A stretch of 64,000 bases of DNA from Calycina herbarum (Eukaryota; Ascomycota; Leotiomycetes; Helotiales; Pezizellaceae): the NCBI GenBank assembly GCA_001414485.1, contig LLEY01000010.1, positions 434,001-498,000 of the forward strand. The letters run 5' to 3'. Of the stretch, positions 49,332 to 59,875 are shown one piece after another. Both the position numbers and the translations under genes were made by a program. The notes beneath the pieces were generated by a model. That model was given only the letters and a program-made list of their open reading frames with translations. It did no database searches and was not told the origin of the DNA. How positions within the stretch are numbered: the first letter of the stretch is position 1; every line of letters begins with the position of its first letter.

Positions 49332-49794
49332 TATAACGAAACTTAAACGAACTAAATAAAGGTAACTAAGTCTCGAAGATTAGTATATAGATAAGAAGTA
49401 TAGATATAATAGATTATTTACTTAGAAGTAAATCTATTACTTATATTAAAGATATTAAATAAGATAATAAGATTAATAACTAAAGTTAAGTATAAAGCTC
49501 TTATCTAATAGTAGACGTGCTAGTCTTATATAGAACCTTTATCCTAATTACATCGCTTATATTACTCGCGTCGCTCGCGTCGCTTATGATTAAGGCGATT
49601 AGAGCGATATAGGCGATCACGTTATATAACTATACGTAACTTCTAATATTATCACAATAGTAAGATCCTAAAATCTCTAAATACCCTTCGTATTACTGAT
49701 TTCCTTCTATATTACCTTCTATTCCTAGATATTATATCTTATTCTATTAGAACGCTGTCTAGACTACTTACTATATATACCGTGATTCGTAATA
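49332..49794 (-). repeat. 5' LTR of Gypsy element 2
   Basis: 463 bp, colinear with 43015-43477. It retains more GC bases in the tandem CGCGTCGCT stretch (about 49,566-49,590), so the two LTRs have been mutated independently. Confidence 0.9.
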
Positions 49795-50417
49795 ATAGTA
49801 TAGTCTAGATAGCTTTTATAATATTATTTATTACTTTTACTATATCGTTTATCTCTTATATAAGTATAATAGTTATTCTTCTCGATTTAGTAGCTTCTTT
49901 TATAGCTTAGTTAGTCTCTTAGCTAAGTATAATAGCTTATTAGTATATAACTATGTTTTATTAAACCCTTATTACTATAGATTATACTATTTCTATTATA
50001 GTTTTAAGGTTATTTTAGATAGTTATAATAGCTTATATAATAGTTCTAACGTCTAAGATACTTTAGAATTTAGTAATAAAGACGCTTATAGACACGATTA
50101 TAGTTCTGATTAAGGGCTTTAGCACTAGCTAGTCTCTATTAGACTCGATATAAGCAAGTGCTTTCCTAAGGTAGTCGCTGAGGTGTGTAGCGTGCTCGCG
50201 GATGTTGTTAGGCTATGCTGCCGCTTAAGGCCACGGTGTTACTATGATGCCTATATTATACTAGGCAATGTATACAGGCTTAGGCTTCTCAACTGACCAA
50301 AAGGAGGGCTGCTAGATGTGGTTTTCGTTGCTTAATTTTAAAAAATTTGTTCTCGCTGTTTGTGAAGTTTTTTCTGAGTGAGTGAAGGAGTGAAGGAGTG
50401 AAGACCCGAGAGAAGGT

Positions 50418-50465
50418 CACGTGCCGTAATCGGCGTTATGAGATCCCAGCTTGTTTGGTCACGTG
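50418..50465. promoter_or_regulatory. Pair of identical CACGTG (E-box/Cbf1-type) sites upstream of FMP27
   Basis: GGTCACGTGC occurs twice, with cores at 50418-50423 and 50460-50465, 42 bp (four helical turns) apart. Each fits the Cbf1 consensus RTCACRTG known from yeast. They lie just right of the LINE insertion and about 380 and 335 nt upstream of the first possible FMP27 start (50799). Binding is inferred. Confidence 0.5.
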
Positions 50466-51058
50466 CCCAGTTACGAAAGCCAAGATGAGTCTCGACTTAT
50501 CCACGATAATCAAAGAGCAAGGAAAGTCCCTCCTACTGAGTCTAGCTGTCGTACACCATCCTCTCCAGTTCGTCGGCTCGTTCCTCCTCGAGATTGTACA
50601 CCTCAACACCAACATAATAATCTTAATTTTCCAGATTACATCCCAATCGCCCTCTACAAATAACTCCTCCCAACCCTTTCCCCGACGGGAACCCTCATCC
50701 CCCTCCCTCGCCACCATCACTAGAACCGGCTCATGGCTCAGCGAGCTTAGCTGTCAGCCCATCGCCCGCCCCTCTAGCTATACCGAAATCCGCGAATCAT
50801 GAAGCACGGTGGTAAACGGCTTGGGACAACCACTCGGTTTATTCGGAGACGGGAAGCTTACTAGCTACTTTTTCAGCCCTGGTCGCACATTTTCTAGAGA
50901 CGCTCGATTCGATCAACAACTTGTTTGTCAAGACTGCGGATGGCCTTATTGTTGGAGTTCAAAGCCTTTGTGTTTGGGGGGTCTTGATAACCTTAATCCC
51001 TTTTACCCCGGGTTGGCAATATTCGACCTCGAATGGCGCGCGGAGAACGATAACAGTA

Positions 51059-54000
51059 ATGGCGCTTTTGAACCCGACCTTCATATTTGGAGTAATCGTC
51101 CTCCTTTACCTATCCTCCTTCATTTTATTTGCCGTCCTTCGAATCTTGACCGGCATTTCTATCCAGCGCATTGGATACTTCTCTTTAAGGAGACTCGCAT
51201 ATACCCCGAAAGATGGAATAAAGATAGAGATACGGGGGTTGGGCCTCAATCTTCACAGACCGACCTTTGCACAACCAACGTGGGTTAGCATTGTCCTGCA
51301 GGAGCTGGCAGTGACAGTGGATTTAAAGGCAACGGCGAGGAATAAAGCCGGGGAAGATGGAGAAGACACGGAAGATGATGGAGGACACAAAGAAGACCTG
51401 GGCGGAGCTCGAAATCCCCAATCCAAGAAACGTCCCACCTCACCAAAGGTCAGCGCGGAGCCTCGGAGAAGCCGGTCTTGGGAACAATTGACTGGATTAA
51501 AGAATCGCATAAAACGCCTCCACCGGAAGATTAATTGGATTCGGATGGTTGATGTGGTGGCAACCAATTCTGCTATCAATGTGGTGGAAGTTGGCCAGCT
51601 CCAAATTGGGAGCTTTACAATAGCAGTCGATACCCGGCGAAAGATGATTGATAGAGGGAGGATGTTCACACATATCAAGACGGCCAAAAAGGAGCAGCGA
51701 CCTGCAGAATGGATGATTACTGTACGCAGTGTACTTTTCACGCCAGAAGGGAAAGAATCGCTGGAAGTGCTCGATCACGCAACGCTTAATGTTCATGGGC
51801 TTTTGTACAAAGGATTTGATGGCCTCCGGGATGCTGCTGTTGCTCTGAAATTGGGTCGCGTGCATATACCATATGACGATATCACTGCATGTTTGAGTAG
51901 ATATAAAAGCTGCTGTAATCATTACGGAGGGGCTCGACTCCAAACTAAGGAAATATCTGTGAACGATTTGATTGAAGAGCTTGATCATCCTGGAAGCCGA
52001 GAGGAAAATCTAGTGCAAACAGTTTCGGACTCGAAGGAATTTGTTAGCTCAATCCTACGCGGTATCAAAGAAGTACAATTTGCCGTCAGCTTTGTTGGTT
52101 TCACCAGGAAGATCGAATCTGTCCGACCCCGGGGTGCGCCCGTGTATCTTAATGCATCCATGAAAGAAGTTGGTGTAGATTTACATCGACTGGATCAGAA
52201 ATCCCCAGCACACCGAATGTACTTTTCTTCCAAAGATGTAGCCCACCAAGCACTGGTTGCTGCACTCTCAATTGCAATTGGTGTCGATGACGGACAAGGC
52301 AAATCGGATAGGCTTGTCTATATTCCAATGGCAACAACCACCGTACGGACCACCTTGCCATCAAAAACCATCGAAGTGACAAAACACAATAGCGCCGATG
52401 AACGAAATGCAAACATTCTTTTTGCAAATGTTGTCATAACCTCCCCATCAGTAGATTTGGACCCGAAACATCTCCCTCTGATATTAGCCATGGTGCAAGG
52501 CAAGCCAAAGAGGAAGAACGAATTGGCACCCCAAAGAAATGTTATCATCTCCAGGCTTTTACCAAAAGCAAATATCAAATTCTCAATGCACGAACCAGTT
52601 ATTCGAATAGCCCTCCCTCCTGTGGAACCTAAAGCAGAACCTGATGATTTTGATCTCATTATATCATCAATTTCGTCCATCTCTCTAGATATCGACTCCT
52701 CCCACACAGCAACCGGAGACCTACACTATGGCCTTTCCTCCACGCTCAGAGTACAAACTCACGATTTGTACTACCAAACATCGTCTGGAGCACATTATGA
52801 ATTGGTTCAAACGGACGCTTTTGAGTTGAAAATCCACGTTAGCGCAAGTCCAGAAGTCTACGTCGTTGCAACAGGAAACTTGAAAATGTTTTCTATACAT
52901 ATGATTCGTCCTGAAATCAGTAACGGCGTTCGCCAAATCGTTCGTCAACTTCGCATCAATGTCGAACCAGAAAAGAAAATACGCCCCAAAACATCTCGCG
53001 ATCCAAATTTCATAAGGGCTATGCCACCTTGGCTTCTCCATTTTCAATTGCAAGGTTCGGAATTTAGTGCCGAAGTTGCTGGTGTGGATGAGGATATATC
53101 AGACGACACTCGCGGTGTTGCACTTCAATTGGAGTCTTGGACTGCAGAGTATCGAGCCCAGAAGGTTGATGCGATAGAAAGAAGATCATCTAGGCGCCGA
53201 GCAGGAAGTCGATCCATGACACCGGACGCCGAACTCTATTTAAAGATGCCAAAGTCGCCGCGGAAGAAACAACAACACCCAACTGATGGTAGGAGAATTG
53301 CATTTCATGTTCGCGGTTTGGAGGCCTTTGTCGTTGAATCTACCGAGAAATGGGAGGTTGAGCCTTTTGTGGCGATGCCACGTTTTGAAGTCGCACTTTC
53401 TACAGCATGCGATAACCAAGGTCCAATATTCCATATCAACTCTCAAGTCAGAACACTTCTTGTTCAATATTCGCTTTACCGCCATTATGCTGTAGGTGTT
53501 GCTACAACTGTTTTGAGGAGAGCATTCCTCCGGACCAGAGCAGACGATGAAGAAGCGGAGCAGGCCCGGGCTGCAGTGTCGAACATGAGATTTTCTTCGC
53601 ATCTATCACCAACTTCTCCCGAAGATCTTCATTCGTACGAAACATCTGGTTATCCCTTCCCCACGAAAGAGTTAATAACGATTGACCTTCGCTCAACGCT
53701 GGTTCAAATCAAGGCTACTATGCCTTCGGATCCCCCTATCATGTTGCAAATATATGGTATGGAAGCAGGCCGCCACCGATGGTCACCGCCCTTCCTACAC
53801 GCCAAGCTCGCTAGGCTTTATGCCGAAGCACCGAAAATGCATCGTGTATGGGCTAGGATGGTGAGCATCAAGACACTGAGGGTAGACATGCGTGAAAACA
53901 GAAGAAAGCGCAGTACGGGTGAAATTTATGACGAAAAGATGATCGACGTGACGACTGAAGCAATACGATTAGCAATTCCTCACCAATTGGTTCTTCACAA

Positions 54001-57000
54001 GATTTTTGACAACTTTGTGAATACACTCAAGTCAGTCCAGCAACTGCATCACCGCTTTGCTACTGGAACAAACGAATACATTCTTGAAAAGGGCCCTGAA
54101 GGCCCAAAAAATGTCCCGAAAGTCTCAGTCCGGAGCAAGGCCCTTTTATTCGAGGTCGAAGATGGTGCATTCGAGTGGAAGCTGGGAACCATATACCGTG
54201 CGGGGCTTGTTGAGCAGGCACAGCGTTTAGCTCGCGAGGCGGCATTTGATATGAAGGCAAAGAAAATCAGAGAAGAAGAAATGCAGAGAGAGCCATCCAA
54301 ATATCGCAATAGATCAGCGCATCCCCGAGGCCGCAGCAATCATCCACATGAATCGAGACCGCGCAGCAAAAGTGAAAATGGGGATTCACGTGATCTCTCG
54401 GGTAACCAGCATCGAGGTCGTCGGATGCGTTACGACCCAGAAGGCACTTGTGGTTTAAGTGGAAATACAAAAGTGACCATCTCAGAAGCCCAAGAAACTC
54501 TTCAACGACATAATGCGCAAAGCTGGAAGAATCGGATTGATCGAATTTTCAGCCATTCTAAGAACGGAATGAAGGACTTGCGAGGTGTGTTTTGGGGCCC
54601 TGACGAACTCCCAGACGACATGGAAGAAACAGAGAACATCCTGGAGGTTCCACAGAGGCCAGCCCTCATGGGAACATTAATCAGTGACCTTCACATTACA
54701 ATCGACAAGCCATCTTTCCCCATTAGCCAGCTACCGGATTTCCTACACCGAGTAGGCAAAGGGATGCCTCATGATATGAAATACTCACTTCTCATTCCCA
54801 TGCACGTTCAGATAAATATGGGAGAGGCTCGTGTTACTCTACGCGATTATCCATTGCCCTTGCTCCACGTACCTGCGATGAAGCCCGGACAATCATCGCG
54901 ACTATCAGCCTGGTCTCTCAAAACAGACTTTGTAATAGCGGAAGAGTATCGAGGCTCAGAATCTACACGGCATGTCAAGGTCGATATCATCCCTCCTAAA
55001 AACCTGGAACCAGGAACGTCCAACGAAGGTGGATTTGCGATAGATGTCAGAAGAACCGTTTCTCCGGTGAAATCATACTCGGACATCAAAGTGGATATCA
55101 ATACTAGCTACCCTACTCGAATAACCTGGGGTTCATCATACCAACCAGCGATTCAAGATATGATGATGGTCATTGAAAATTTTACCAAACCTCAAATTGA
55201 TCCATCAGACAGAACCGGATTTTGGGATAAGATACGTCTAAGTTTCCACTCCCGTGTTAGCGTCGCTTGGAAGGGAGATGGTGATGTTCACCTCATGCTC
55301 AAAGGTACAAGAGACCCGTACTTGGTTACAGGAAATGGCGCGGGTTTCCTCATGTGTTGGAGGAGTGATGTGAGATGGAATATCTGTCGTGAAGAAGATC
55401 CAAGGAAATTCATGACGGTGGACAGTGGAGAATATATCCTTGCCATTCCAGATTTCAGTCACCAAGCACGAAATACTGAGAGGCAGGACAGAGACGACGC
55501 TAGCGTCATGAGCTCCGATAATTTCAAGCGGGGCGCTTCTTTCAAGAAGGTTGTTATGAAACTATCGGGCAATGTTCAATGGATGGCAGGTTTAATGTTT
55601 GAGAGGAACCTCGAGCAATCAGGAAAGAGGTCATTTGACTTCGAGCCTCACTATAAGGTCATCATGAAAGAACCCCAATTCGCCAGAGCACCACCAGGTC
55701 TTGAATATGACGCTTTCCGGGGCTTCCGTAGTCACCACATACATATGTCGATTGCTGTGAAAGCTCCCGTGGATCGCGAATGGTCTGTTTCAAACTCTAA
55801 CCCGTCAAGAAGTTATAACACTGTTCACTTGACTCCACGTTTCTTTACCCACTTCTTCGCCTGGTGGTCCATGTTTGGAGGAGCTATGGCACTTCCAATC
55901 CGCCAAGGAACATTATGGCCTGGCATCGAGAAATCAAGTAAAAAATTCGGCCGGCATCTAGCCACCATCAAATACAATCTCCTTCTTGCACCGCTGTTCC
56001 TGAGTCATATATACAAGCACAAAGACGCCGAGGACTATTCCGAAGATGTCGTCTCTGCAACAGGCTTGAAAATGAGGTTAGACAGCTTCATGCTTGATGT
56101 TCACCAGCGGCGTGAGGAATTTCTCACCCAGGATCGAGGCCGTAAAACACAAGTCAAGACTAGCGGGATGAAGATGCATGAGGCTCAATTGGATTTGTTA
56201 TCCATGGATATTCGAGCCATATCGGCGAGTATAGCCGGAACTACAACGGAAGATCTCCAGAAAGCTTCCGCCCCGTTCCTTGTTTCACAACAGGAACAAG
56301 GTGCAACAGACCTTTCGCATTTTGAAATTCCTGATCATGATCTAAGCTGGATCGACATGGATGATTTTGTCGAACTCGATTGGATTCTACCATCAGAAGC
56401 AAACCCTGAAACGAAGATAATGCCACTTGCCTTCGCCCCACGATTCACGTATTTCCGCCAAACTGATCATGGTGATACTATTTCTGGCGACCCCAACAGA
56501 ACCAGTCCTTTCGGTAATGAGCCGACACATTTTTGTATCATGACGAAAGATGATGACCCTCGCCGTGTCCAGGGTCAGTTGATCAAAACTCGATTGGACC
56601 AACTTGCCCGTCAAATGGAAGCGCACGACAAATCTATTGGCGATGCGGAGCTAAGACTCATTCGAGAGGACAATGACCCAGCTCTAAAGTTTGAACATGA
56701 ACAATTGTTAAGACAAGCTGGTGTTCTACAAAACAAGAAGATTTTCCTAGAATCCATGCAACGCCGTATGAAAGTAAACCTGCACAAGGAAAAGAAAGGG
56801 TCAATGGACGGGGGTGATGATATTGATGAGACCGATGAGCCTTATTCTCCATTGGAACCGGAGTCAACTGGGGAAGGTACGGAGAACAATACAGGTGCGG
56901 AATTTGTTAGCGATTTCAACAACAGATTCGTTATACACAACATGCAATTGAAGTGGAACAACATGTTGAGAAATATCATCCTTCGATATATCCACCAAGT

Positions 57001-59875
57001 CAGCCAGAGACGTGGATTTGTGTATTATTTGTCGAGAAGAGCTGTCAAGTTTATTCTTGATATTGTCGAAGAGCAAAACAAGGCAAAGGCCGGAAGACCG
57101 ACTCCGAATACCCAGACGAACACTTCCGATGAATCGAACAATCAAGATGACAATGGAAATATCCAAGAAGTAGAGGAACGTATCAATGAGCTTCTAGCAG
57201 ATGGCAAGAATTTCGTGAAGGCCGACGACAAGGTGCATGAAACAGCCCAACGAGTATCCGTCGATAACCTCGATTCGAATATTGCCCACGAGTTTACACC
57301 TCAAAACAGCTACCATTTGAGGTTAATTGCTCCCCAGATTCAACTTCAGAGTGAGAAGAATAAAAAGGCTGTTGTTCTCGTGACTGGCAAAGGTATGGAA
57401 CTCAAAGTTGTCGAGGTCATGGACAAAGATCGCATCTTCGACGATGTTAGTGGCCTTGTGCAACGCCGATTTTCGGTCGAAATGGATAGTACACAATTCT
57501 TTGTTACCCACCAAAAGTGGTTCTCGTCGCAACTACTTTCAATGTACTCTGGAAGCCATTACGGAACTCCTGCTGGATCTGCATGGCCACCTTGGGTGCC
57601 AATGGAAGTTATGTTTGACTTTCAAGGAGATCCATTTGGCTTCAAGAGAGTGGTGCAAAAGACATCTGCAAGCTTGCGATACGACAAATACAACACCTTA
57701 CGTCTCAAATATAATGATGAAGTCAGCAGTGGTAGCAGTCGCAATCCGACAAGCCCTAATATCGAGAGTCGCATGGATCATCTCTGGGTTGAATTTCCTC
57801 AGATTCGAGCTCTGTGCAACTCCGCTCAGTATTATGCAATGTACATCATTGTTATGGATCTTCTCATGTACAGCGAGCCATTGGAAAAGACAAGAAACGA
57901 GCGTCTAGAAAAGATCATGCTTGCTTCGGATTTTAGCGATTTGAGAGGGGCTCCGGAGATGGTGATACGACTGCAAGAGCGAATCAGCCAACTGCACGAA
58001 ATCAAGACGCAATTCCAGATTCATTCTAAGTACCTTGATAAGAAGGGCTGGGAAGATAGAGTCCTGCTCGACAAGGATCTGACGCGATGCGAGGATGAAT
58101 TGTTCTTCATGATGAAAGCCATCACTTCGTCTCAGAGAAAGTATGATGGCACACAGACAAGCGGTTTGTTGAGATGGAATATCTCTTCTGAGCAGATTGT
58201 TTGGCATCTTGTGCGAGATAACAACGAACCGTTGATGGAGTTCCAACTTCAGAGAGCCGAATACGACCGGACTGATAATTCCGATGGTTCTCATATAAAC
58301 CTGATGCAAATTGGGAAAATTGTCGGACTCAACCTTCTCCCTGATGCCATCTACCCCGATATGTTCGCTCCTTACTCTGACGCTGAACGAGGTACATTTA
58401 GCGAAGGTGGGAATCAGCAAATGTTGAGAGTTTACTGGTACATGCTTGAAGCAATCGCAGGAATTCCAGTCCTGGATCATTTCGAGGTCAACCTATTCCC
58501 GATGAAAATACAACTTGAGCGAGAAGTTGGCAAACGTCTTTTCGAGTACATGTTCCCAGGGTCAGAAGATAAGGGTACGAAGAATAAGTCGCCATTCATG
58601 GTCAGGAACATGCAGCCAGTTGAGGATGAAGAGGAAGATTGGGATGATGATAGTACTGCATTCTCTAGTGGAGTGACAATCACAGACACAGATAAACAAG
58701 ATTCTTCCTCTAGCACCAGGGCTGGGTCACTAGAACTTCGACTGCAGCCGACAATGACTTCGGAATTTCGCCCCGCGACGTCGTACACCCAGAAAAGCAA
58801 ACCTATCAGCTTGCATTCTTCTAATGGTGATGGTCACCACTTCCGGCTTTTCCAATCTTCTAATAGAGTAGGAACGGCAAAGACATTGGGTAAAAAGTCA
58901 TCTATTGAAAGTCTTCAATCAACCCTTCAATCCCGTCCCACCATCAATCGTTCATCGACCGCCGCTTCGACCTTTGAGACCAATTCTACAACGAGTGATA
59001 CGAAAGCCAAACGATTTGGAATCCATCGAAATGGCAATAAGCAAAAAGAACAACCTTCTGATGATCTCAGTACAATGATGTCCAGAGCTTCAAATTACAT
59101 GACTCTCGCCTACGTCAAAATACCAAGTGTGGTTCTCTGTCTAAGCTACAAAGGCAAGGGAGAACGCAACATCGAAGATGTCCACGACTTTGTCTTCCGC
59201 CTTCCTCTCATCGAATACAGGAATAAAACCTGGTCGAACCTCGACCTCGCTCTCGCGCTGAAAAAGGACGTCATCAAAGCCCTAATCTCTCACACCGGTG
59301 CCATCATCGGGAATAAGTTCTCGAAACATCGGCCGAATGTTGCGCAACAGAGTCGGCTGAGGGAGTTGGCTACTAGTAGTATGGTACTGGCGCCGTCGAC
59401 GGATAATTCGCATGATAATTCGGATGCGAGTTCGAGCTTGGCAGCTAGTCCTACTGATAAGCGGAGTGAACGATCGAAGAGTCCTAGGAGGAGTTTTGCG
59501 AGTAGTAGGAATGGGGTTGCGCTTGTGAGGACGCCGAGTGGGAGTAGTAGCTTGCAGTCTGTTCCTGGGCGGCCGGTGGGGTTGCCGAAGAGCTTGACTA
59601 TGACTCCTGTTCGGTATCATGATGGAGATTGGGAGAGTGGGAAGGATGTAAATGATGGAGGGGAGTCTATGAAGACTACTAGTACTGGGGCTAGTTTTAT
59701 GGCTAGTACTTTTCAGAGGTTGAAGAAGAAGACTGGGGAGGGACTTGCTGGTCATGGGGGTTCGCATACGAATGTGAATGTGAATATATCGGCGTCAGGT
59801 GGGGACGAGGAGGGGACGAGGAAGACCAGCGGGAAGAGTAGTTTGGGGAAGAAGATTTTGGGGGGCTTGACTTGA
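51059..59875 (+). CDS. FMP27: FMP27/BLTP2 (Hobbit/SABRE family) bridge-like lipid transfer protein
   Basis: A huge intronless frame of 2,938 residues from the ATG at 51059, in the usual range for filamentous fungi. The family forms long hydrophobic-grooved rods at endoplasmic reticulum-plasma membrane contacts that carry phospholipids. Seen here: an N-terminal membrane anchor (residues 3-30, NPTFIFGVIVLLYLSSFILF), the following GYFSLRRLAYTPKDGIKIEI start of the groove, the signature GFWDK at 1387-1391, a coiled coil at about 1838-1908, the WPPW motif at 2176-2179, and a Ser-rich basic disordered C-terminus (about 2540-2938). The frame is open upstream: an exon ATGAAGCACGGTG (50799-50811) spliced over 50812-50876 would add 65 residues in frame. 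I prefer 51059 because the membrane anchor follows at once. No stops or frameshifts; a LINE lies 0.4-0.7 kb upstream. Confidence 0.96.
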   Translation: MALLNPTFIFGVIVLLYLSSFILFAVLRILTGISIQRIGYFSLRRLAYTPKDGIKIEIRGLGLNLHRPTFAQPTWVSIVLQELAVTVDLKATARNKAGEDGEDTEDDGGHKEDLGGARNPQSKKRPTSPKVSAEPRRSRSWEQLTGLKNRIKRLHRKINWIRMVDVVATNSAINVVEVGQLQIGSFTIAVDTRRKMIDRGRMFTHIKTAKKEQRPAEWMITVRSVLFTPEGKESLEVLDHATLNVHGLLYKGFDGLRDAAVALKLGRVHIPYDDITACLSRYKSCCNHYGGARLQTKEISVNDLIEELDHPGSREENLVQTVSDSKEFVSSILRGIKEVQFAVSFVGFTRKIESVRPRGAPVYLNASMKEVGVDLHRLDQKSPAHRMYFSSKDVAHQALVAALSIAIGVDDGQGKSDRLVYIPMATTTVRTTLPSKTIEVTKHNSADERNANILFANVVITSPSVDLDPKHLPLILAMVQGKPKRKNELAPQRNVIISRLLPKANIKFSMHEPVIRIALPPVEPKAEPDDFDLIISSISSISLDIDSSHTATGDLHYGLSSTLRVQTHDLYYQTSSGAHYELVQTDAFELKIHVSASPEVYVVATGNLKMFSIHMIRPEISNGVRQIVRQLRINVEPEKKIRPKTSRDPNFIRAMPPWLLHFQLQGSEFSAEVAGVDEDISDDTRGVALQLESWTAEYRAQKVDAIERRSSRRRAGSRSMTPDAELYLKMPKSPRKKQQHPTDGRRIAFHVRGLEAFVVESTEKWEVEPFVAMPRFEVALSTACDNQGPIFHINSQVRTLLVQYSLYRHYAVGVATTVLRRAFLRTRADDEEAEQARAAVSNMRFSSHLSPTSPEDLHSYETSGYPFPTKELITIDLRSTLVQIKATMPSDPPIMLQIYGMEAGRHRWSPPFLHAKLARLYAEAPKMHRVWARMVSIKTLRVDMRENRRKRSTGEIYDEKMIDVTTEAIRLAIPHQLVLHKIFDNFVNTLKSVQQLHHRFATGTNEYILEKGPEGPKNVPKVSVRSKALLFEVEDGAFEWKLGTIYRAGLVEQAQRLAREAAFDMKAKKIREEEMQREPSKYRNRSAHPRGRSNHPHESRPRSKSENGDSRDLSGNQHRGRRMRYDPEGTCGLSGNTKVTISEAQETLQRHNAQSWKNRIDRIFSHSKNGMKDLRGVFWGPDELPDDMEETENILEVPQRPALMGTLISDLHITIDKPSFPISQLPDFLHRVGKGMPHDMKYSLLIPMHVQINMGEARVTLRDYPLPLLHVPAMKPGQSSRLSAWSLKTDFVIAEEYRGSESTRHVKVDIIPPKNLEPGTSNEGGFAIDVRRTVSPVKSYSDIKVDINTSYPTRITWGSSYQPAIQDMMMVIENFTKPQIDPSDRTGFWDKIRLSFHSRVSVAWKGDGDVHLMLKGTRDPYLVTGNGAGFLMCWRSDVRWNICREEDPRKFMTVDSGEYILAIPDFSHQARNTERQDRDDASVMSSDNFKRGASFKKVVMKLSGNVQWMAGLMFERNLEQSGKRSFDFEPHYKVIMKEPQFARAPPGLEYDAFRGFRSHHIHMSIAVKAPVDREWSVSNSNPSRSYNTVHLTPRFFTHFFAWWSMFGGAMALPIRQGTLWPGIEKSSKKFGRHLATIKYNLLLAPLFLSHIYKHKDAEDYSEDVVSATGLKMRLDSFMLDVHQRREEFLTQDRGRKTQVKTSGMKMHEAQLDLLSMDIRAISASIAGTTTEDLQKASAPFLVSQQEQGATDLSHFEIPDHDLSWIDMDDFVELDWILPSEANPETKIMPLAFAPRFTYFRQTDHGDTISGDPNRTSPFGNEPTHFCIMTKDDDPRRVQGQLIKTRLDQLARQMEAHDKSIGDAELRLIREDNDPALKFEHEQLLRQAGVLQNKKIFLESMQRRMKVNLHKEKKGSMDGGDDIDETDEPYSPLEPESTGEGTENNTGAEFVSDFNNRFVIHNMQLKWNNMLRNIILRYIHQVSQRRGFVYYLSRRAVKFILDIVEEQNKAKAGRPTPNTQTNTSDESNNQDDNGNIQEVEERINELLADGKNFVKADDKVHETAQRVSVDNLDSNIAHEFTPQNSYHLRLIAPQIQLQSEKNKKAVVLVTGKGMELKVVEVMDKDRIFDDVSGLVQRRFSVEMDSTQFFVTHQKWFSSQLLSMYSGSHYGTPAGSAWPPWVPMEVMFDFQGDPFGFKRVVQKTSASLRYDKYNTLRLKYNDEVSSGSSRNPTSPNIESRMDHLWVEFPQIRALCNSAQYYAMYIIVMDLLMYSEPLEKTRNERLEKIMLASDFSDLRGAPEMVIRLQERISQLHEIKTQFQIHSKYLDKKGWEDRVLLDKDLTRCEDELFFMMKAITSSQRKYDGTQTSGLLRWNISSEQIVWHLVRDNNEPLMEFQLQRAEYDRTDNSDGSHINLMQIGKIVGLNLLPDAIYPDMFAPYSDAERGTFSEGGNQQMLRVYWYMLEAIAGIPVLDHFEVNLFPMKIQLEREVGKRLFEYMFPGSEDKGTKNKSPFMVRNMQPVEDEEEDWDDDSTAFSSGVTITDTDKQDSSSSTRAGSLELRLQPTMTSEFRPATSYTQKSKPISLHSSNGDGHHFRLFQSSNRVGTAKTLGKKSSIESLQSTLQSRPTINRSSTAASTFETNSTTSDTKAKRFGIHRNGNKQKEQPSDDLSTMMSRASNYMTLAYVKIPSVVLCLSYKGKGERNIEDVHDFVFRLPLIEYRNKTWSNLDLALALKKDVIKALISHTGAIIGNKFSKHRPNVAQQSRLRELATSSMVLAPSTDNSHDNSDASSSLAASPTDKRSERSKSPRRSFASSRNGVALVRTPSGSSSLQSVPGRPVGLPKSLTMTPVRYHDGDWESGKDVNDGGESMKTTSTGASFMASTFQRLKKKTGEGLAGHGGSHTNVNVNISASGGDEEGTRKTSGKSSLGKKILGGLT

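Larger units (their letters stand above)
43015..49794 (-). mobile_element. Complete RIP-mutated Ty3/Gypsy LTR retrotransposon (element 2)
   Basis: A 6.8-kb element with two 463-bp LTRs (43015-43477, 49332-49794) and a perfect 5-bp target duplication ATAGT (43010-43014, 49795-49799), inserted in the LINE. It is colinear with element 1 (5366-12282) through most of its internal region. The sense strand is minus, the purine tract next to the 3' LTR has the same sequence pattern (43478-43492 on plus), and the reverse transcriptase site is further degraded to YLNNILIF (about 46,376-46,411). The LTR shares its outer parts with element 1 but has an unrelated middle containing CGCGTCGCT tandem units. 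It is dead. Confidence 0.92.
37616..50374 (-). mobile_element. RIP-mutated LINE (Tad1/L1-like non-LTR retrotransposon), split by Gypsy element 2
   Basis: About 6 kb once the nested Gypsy element (43015-49794) is removed. Transcription sense is minus: 5' end near 50374, 3' end at 37616 with a short (AATC)n tail in the sense strand, typical of Tad-type LINEs. Read through stops, the minus strand shows a reverse transcriptase active site EYIDNIIIL (YIDD to YIDN, about 39,711-39,735) and an RNase H domain with ELRE..., a degenerate 'aELxGIxlALqi' block and an 'IFTDNQAAI'-like stretch (about 38,770-38,600). The segment 49,795-50,280 is the 5' part of ORF1. Both extreme ends (to about 37,780 and from about 50,150) are much less RIP-mutated than the body. 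Confidence 0.88.

Noticed and set aside
50398..50802. 134-residue plus-strand frame upstream of FMP27
   Set aside because: It overlaps the likely promoter/5' leader, has low-complexity Ser/Pro content and no recognisable domain; overlapping frames on both strands are equally open.
50809..51288. Second frame covering the FMP27 N-terminus
   Set aside because: It is a shadow: the FMP27 frame carries the membrane anchor and conserved groove start.
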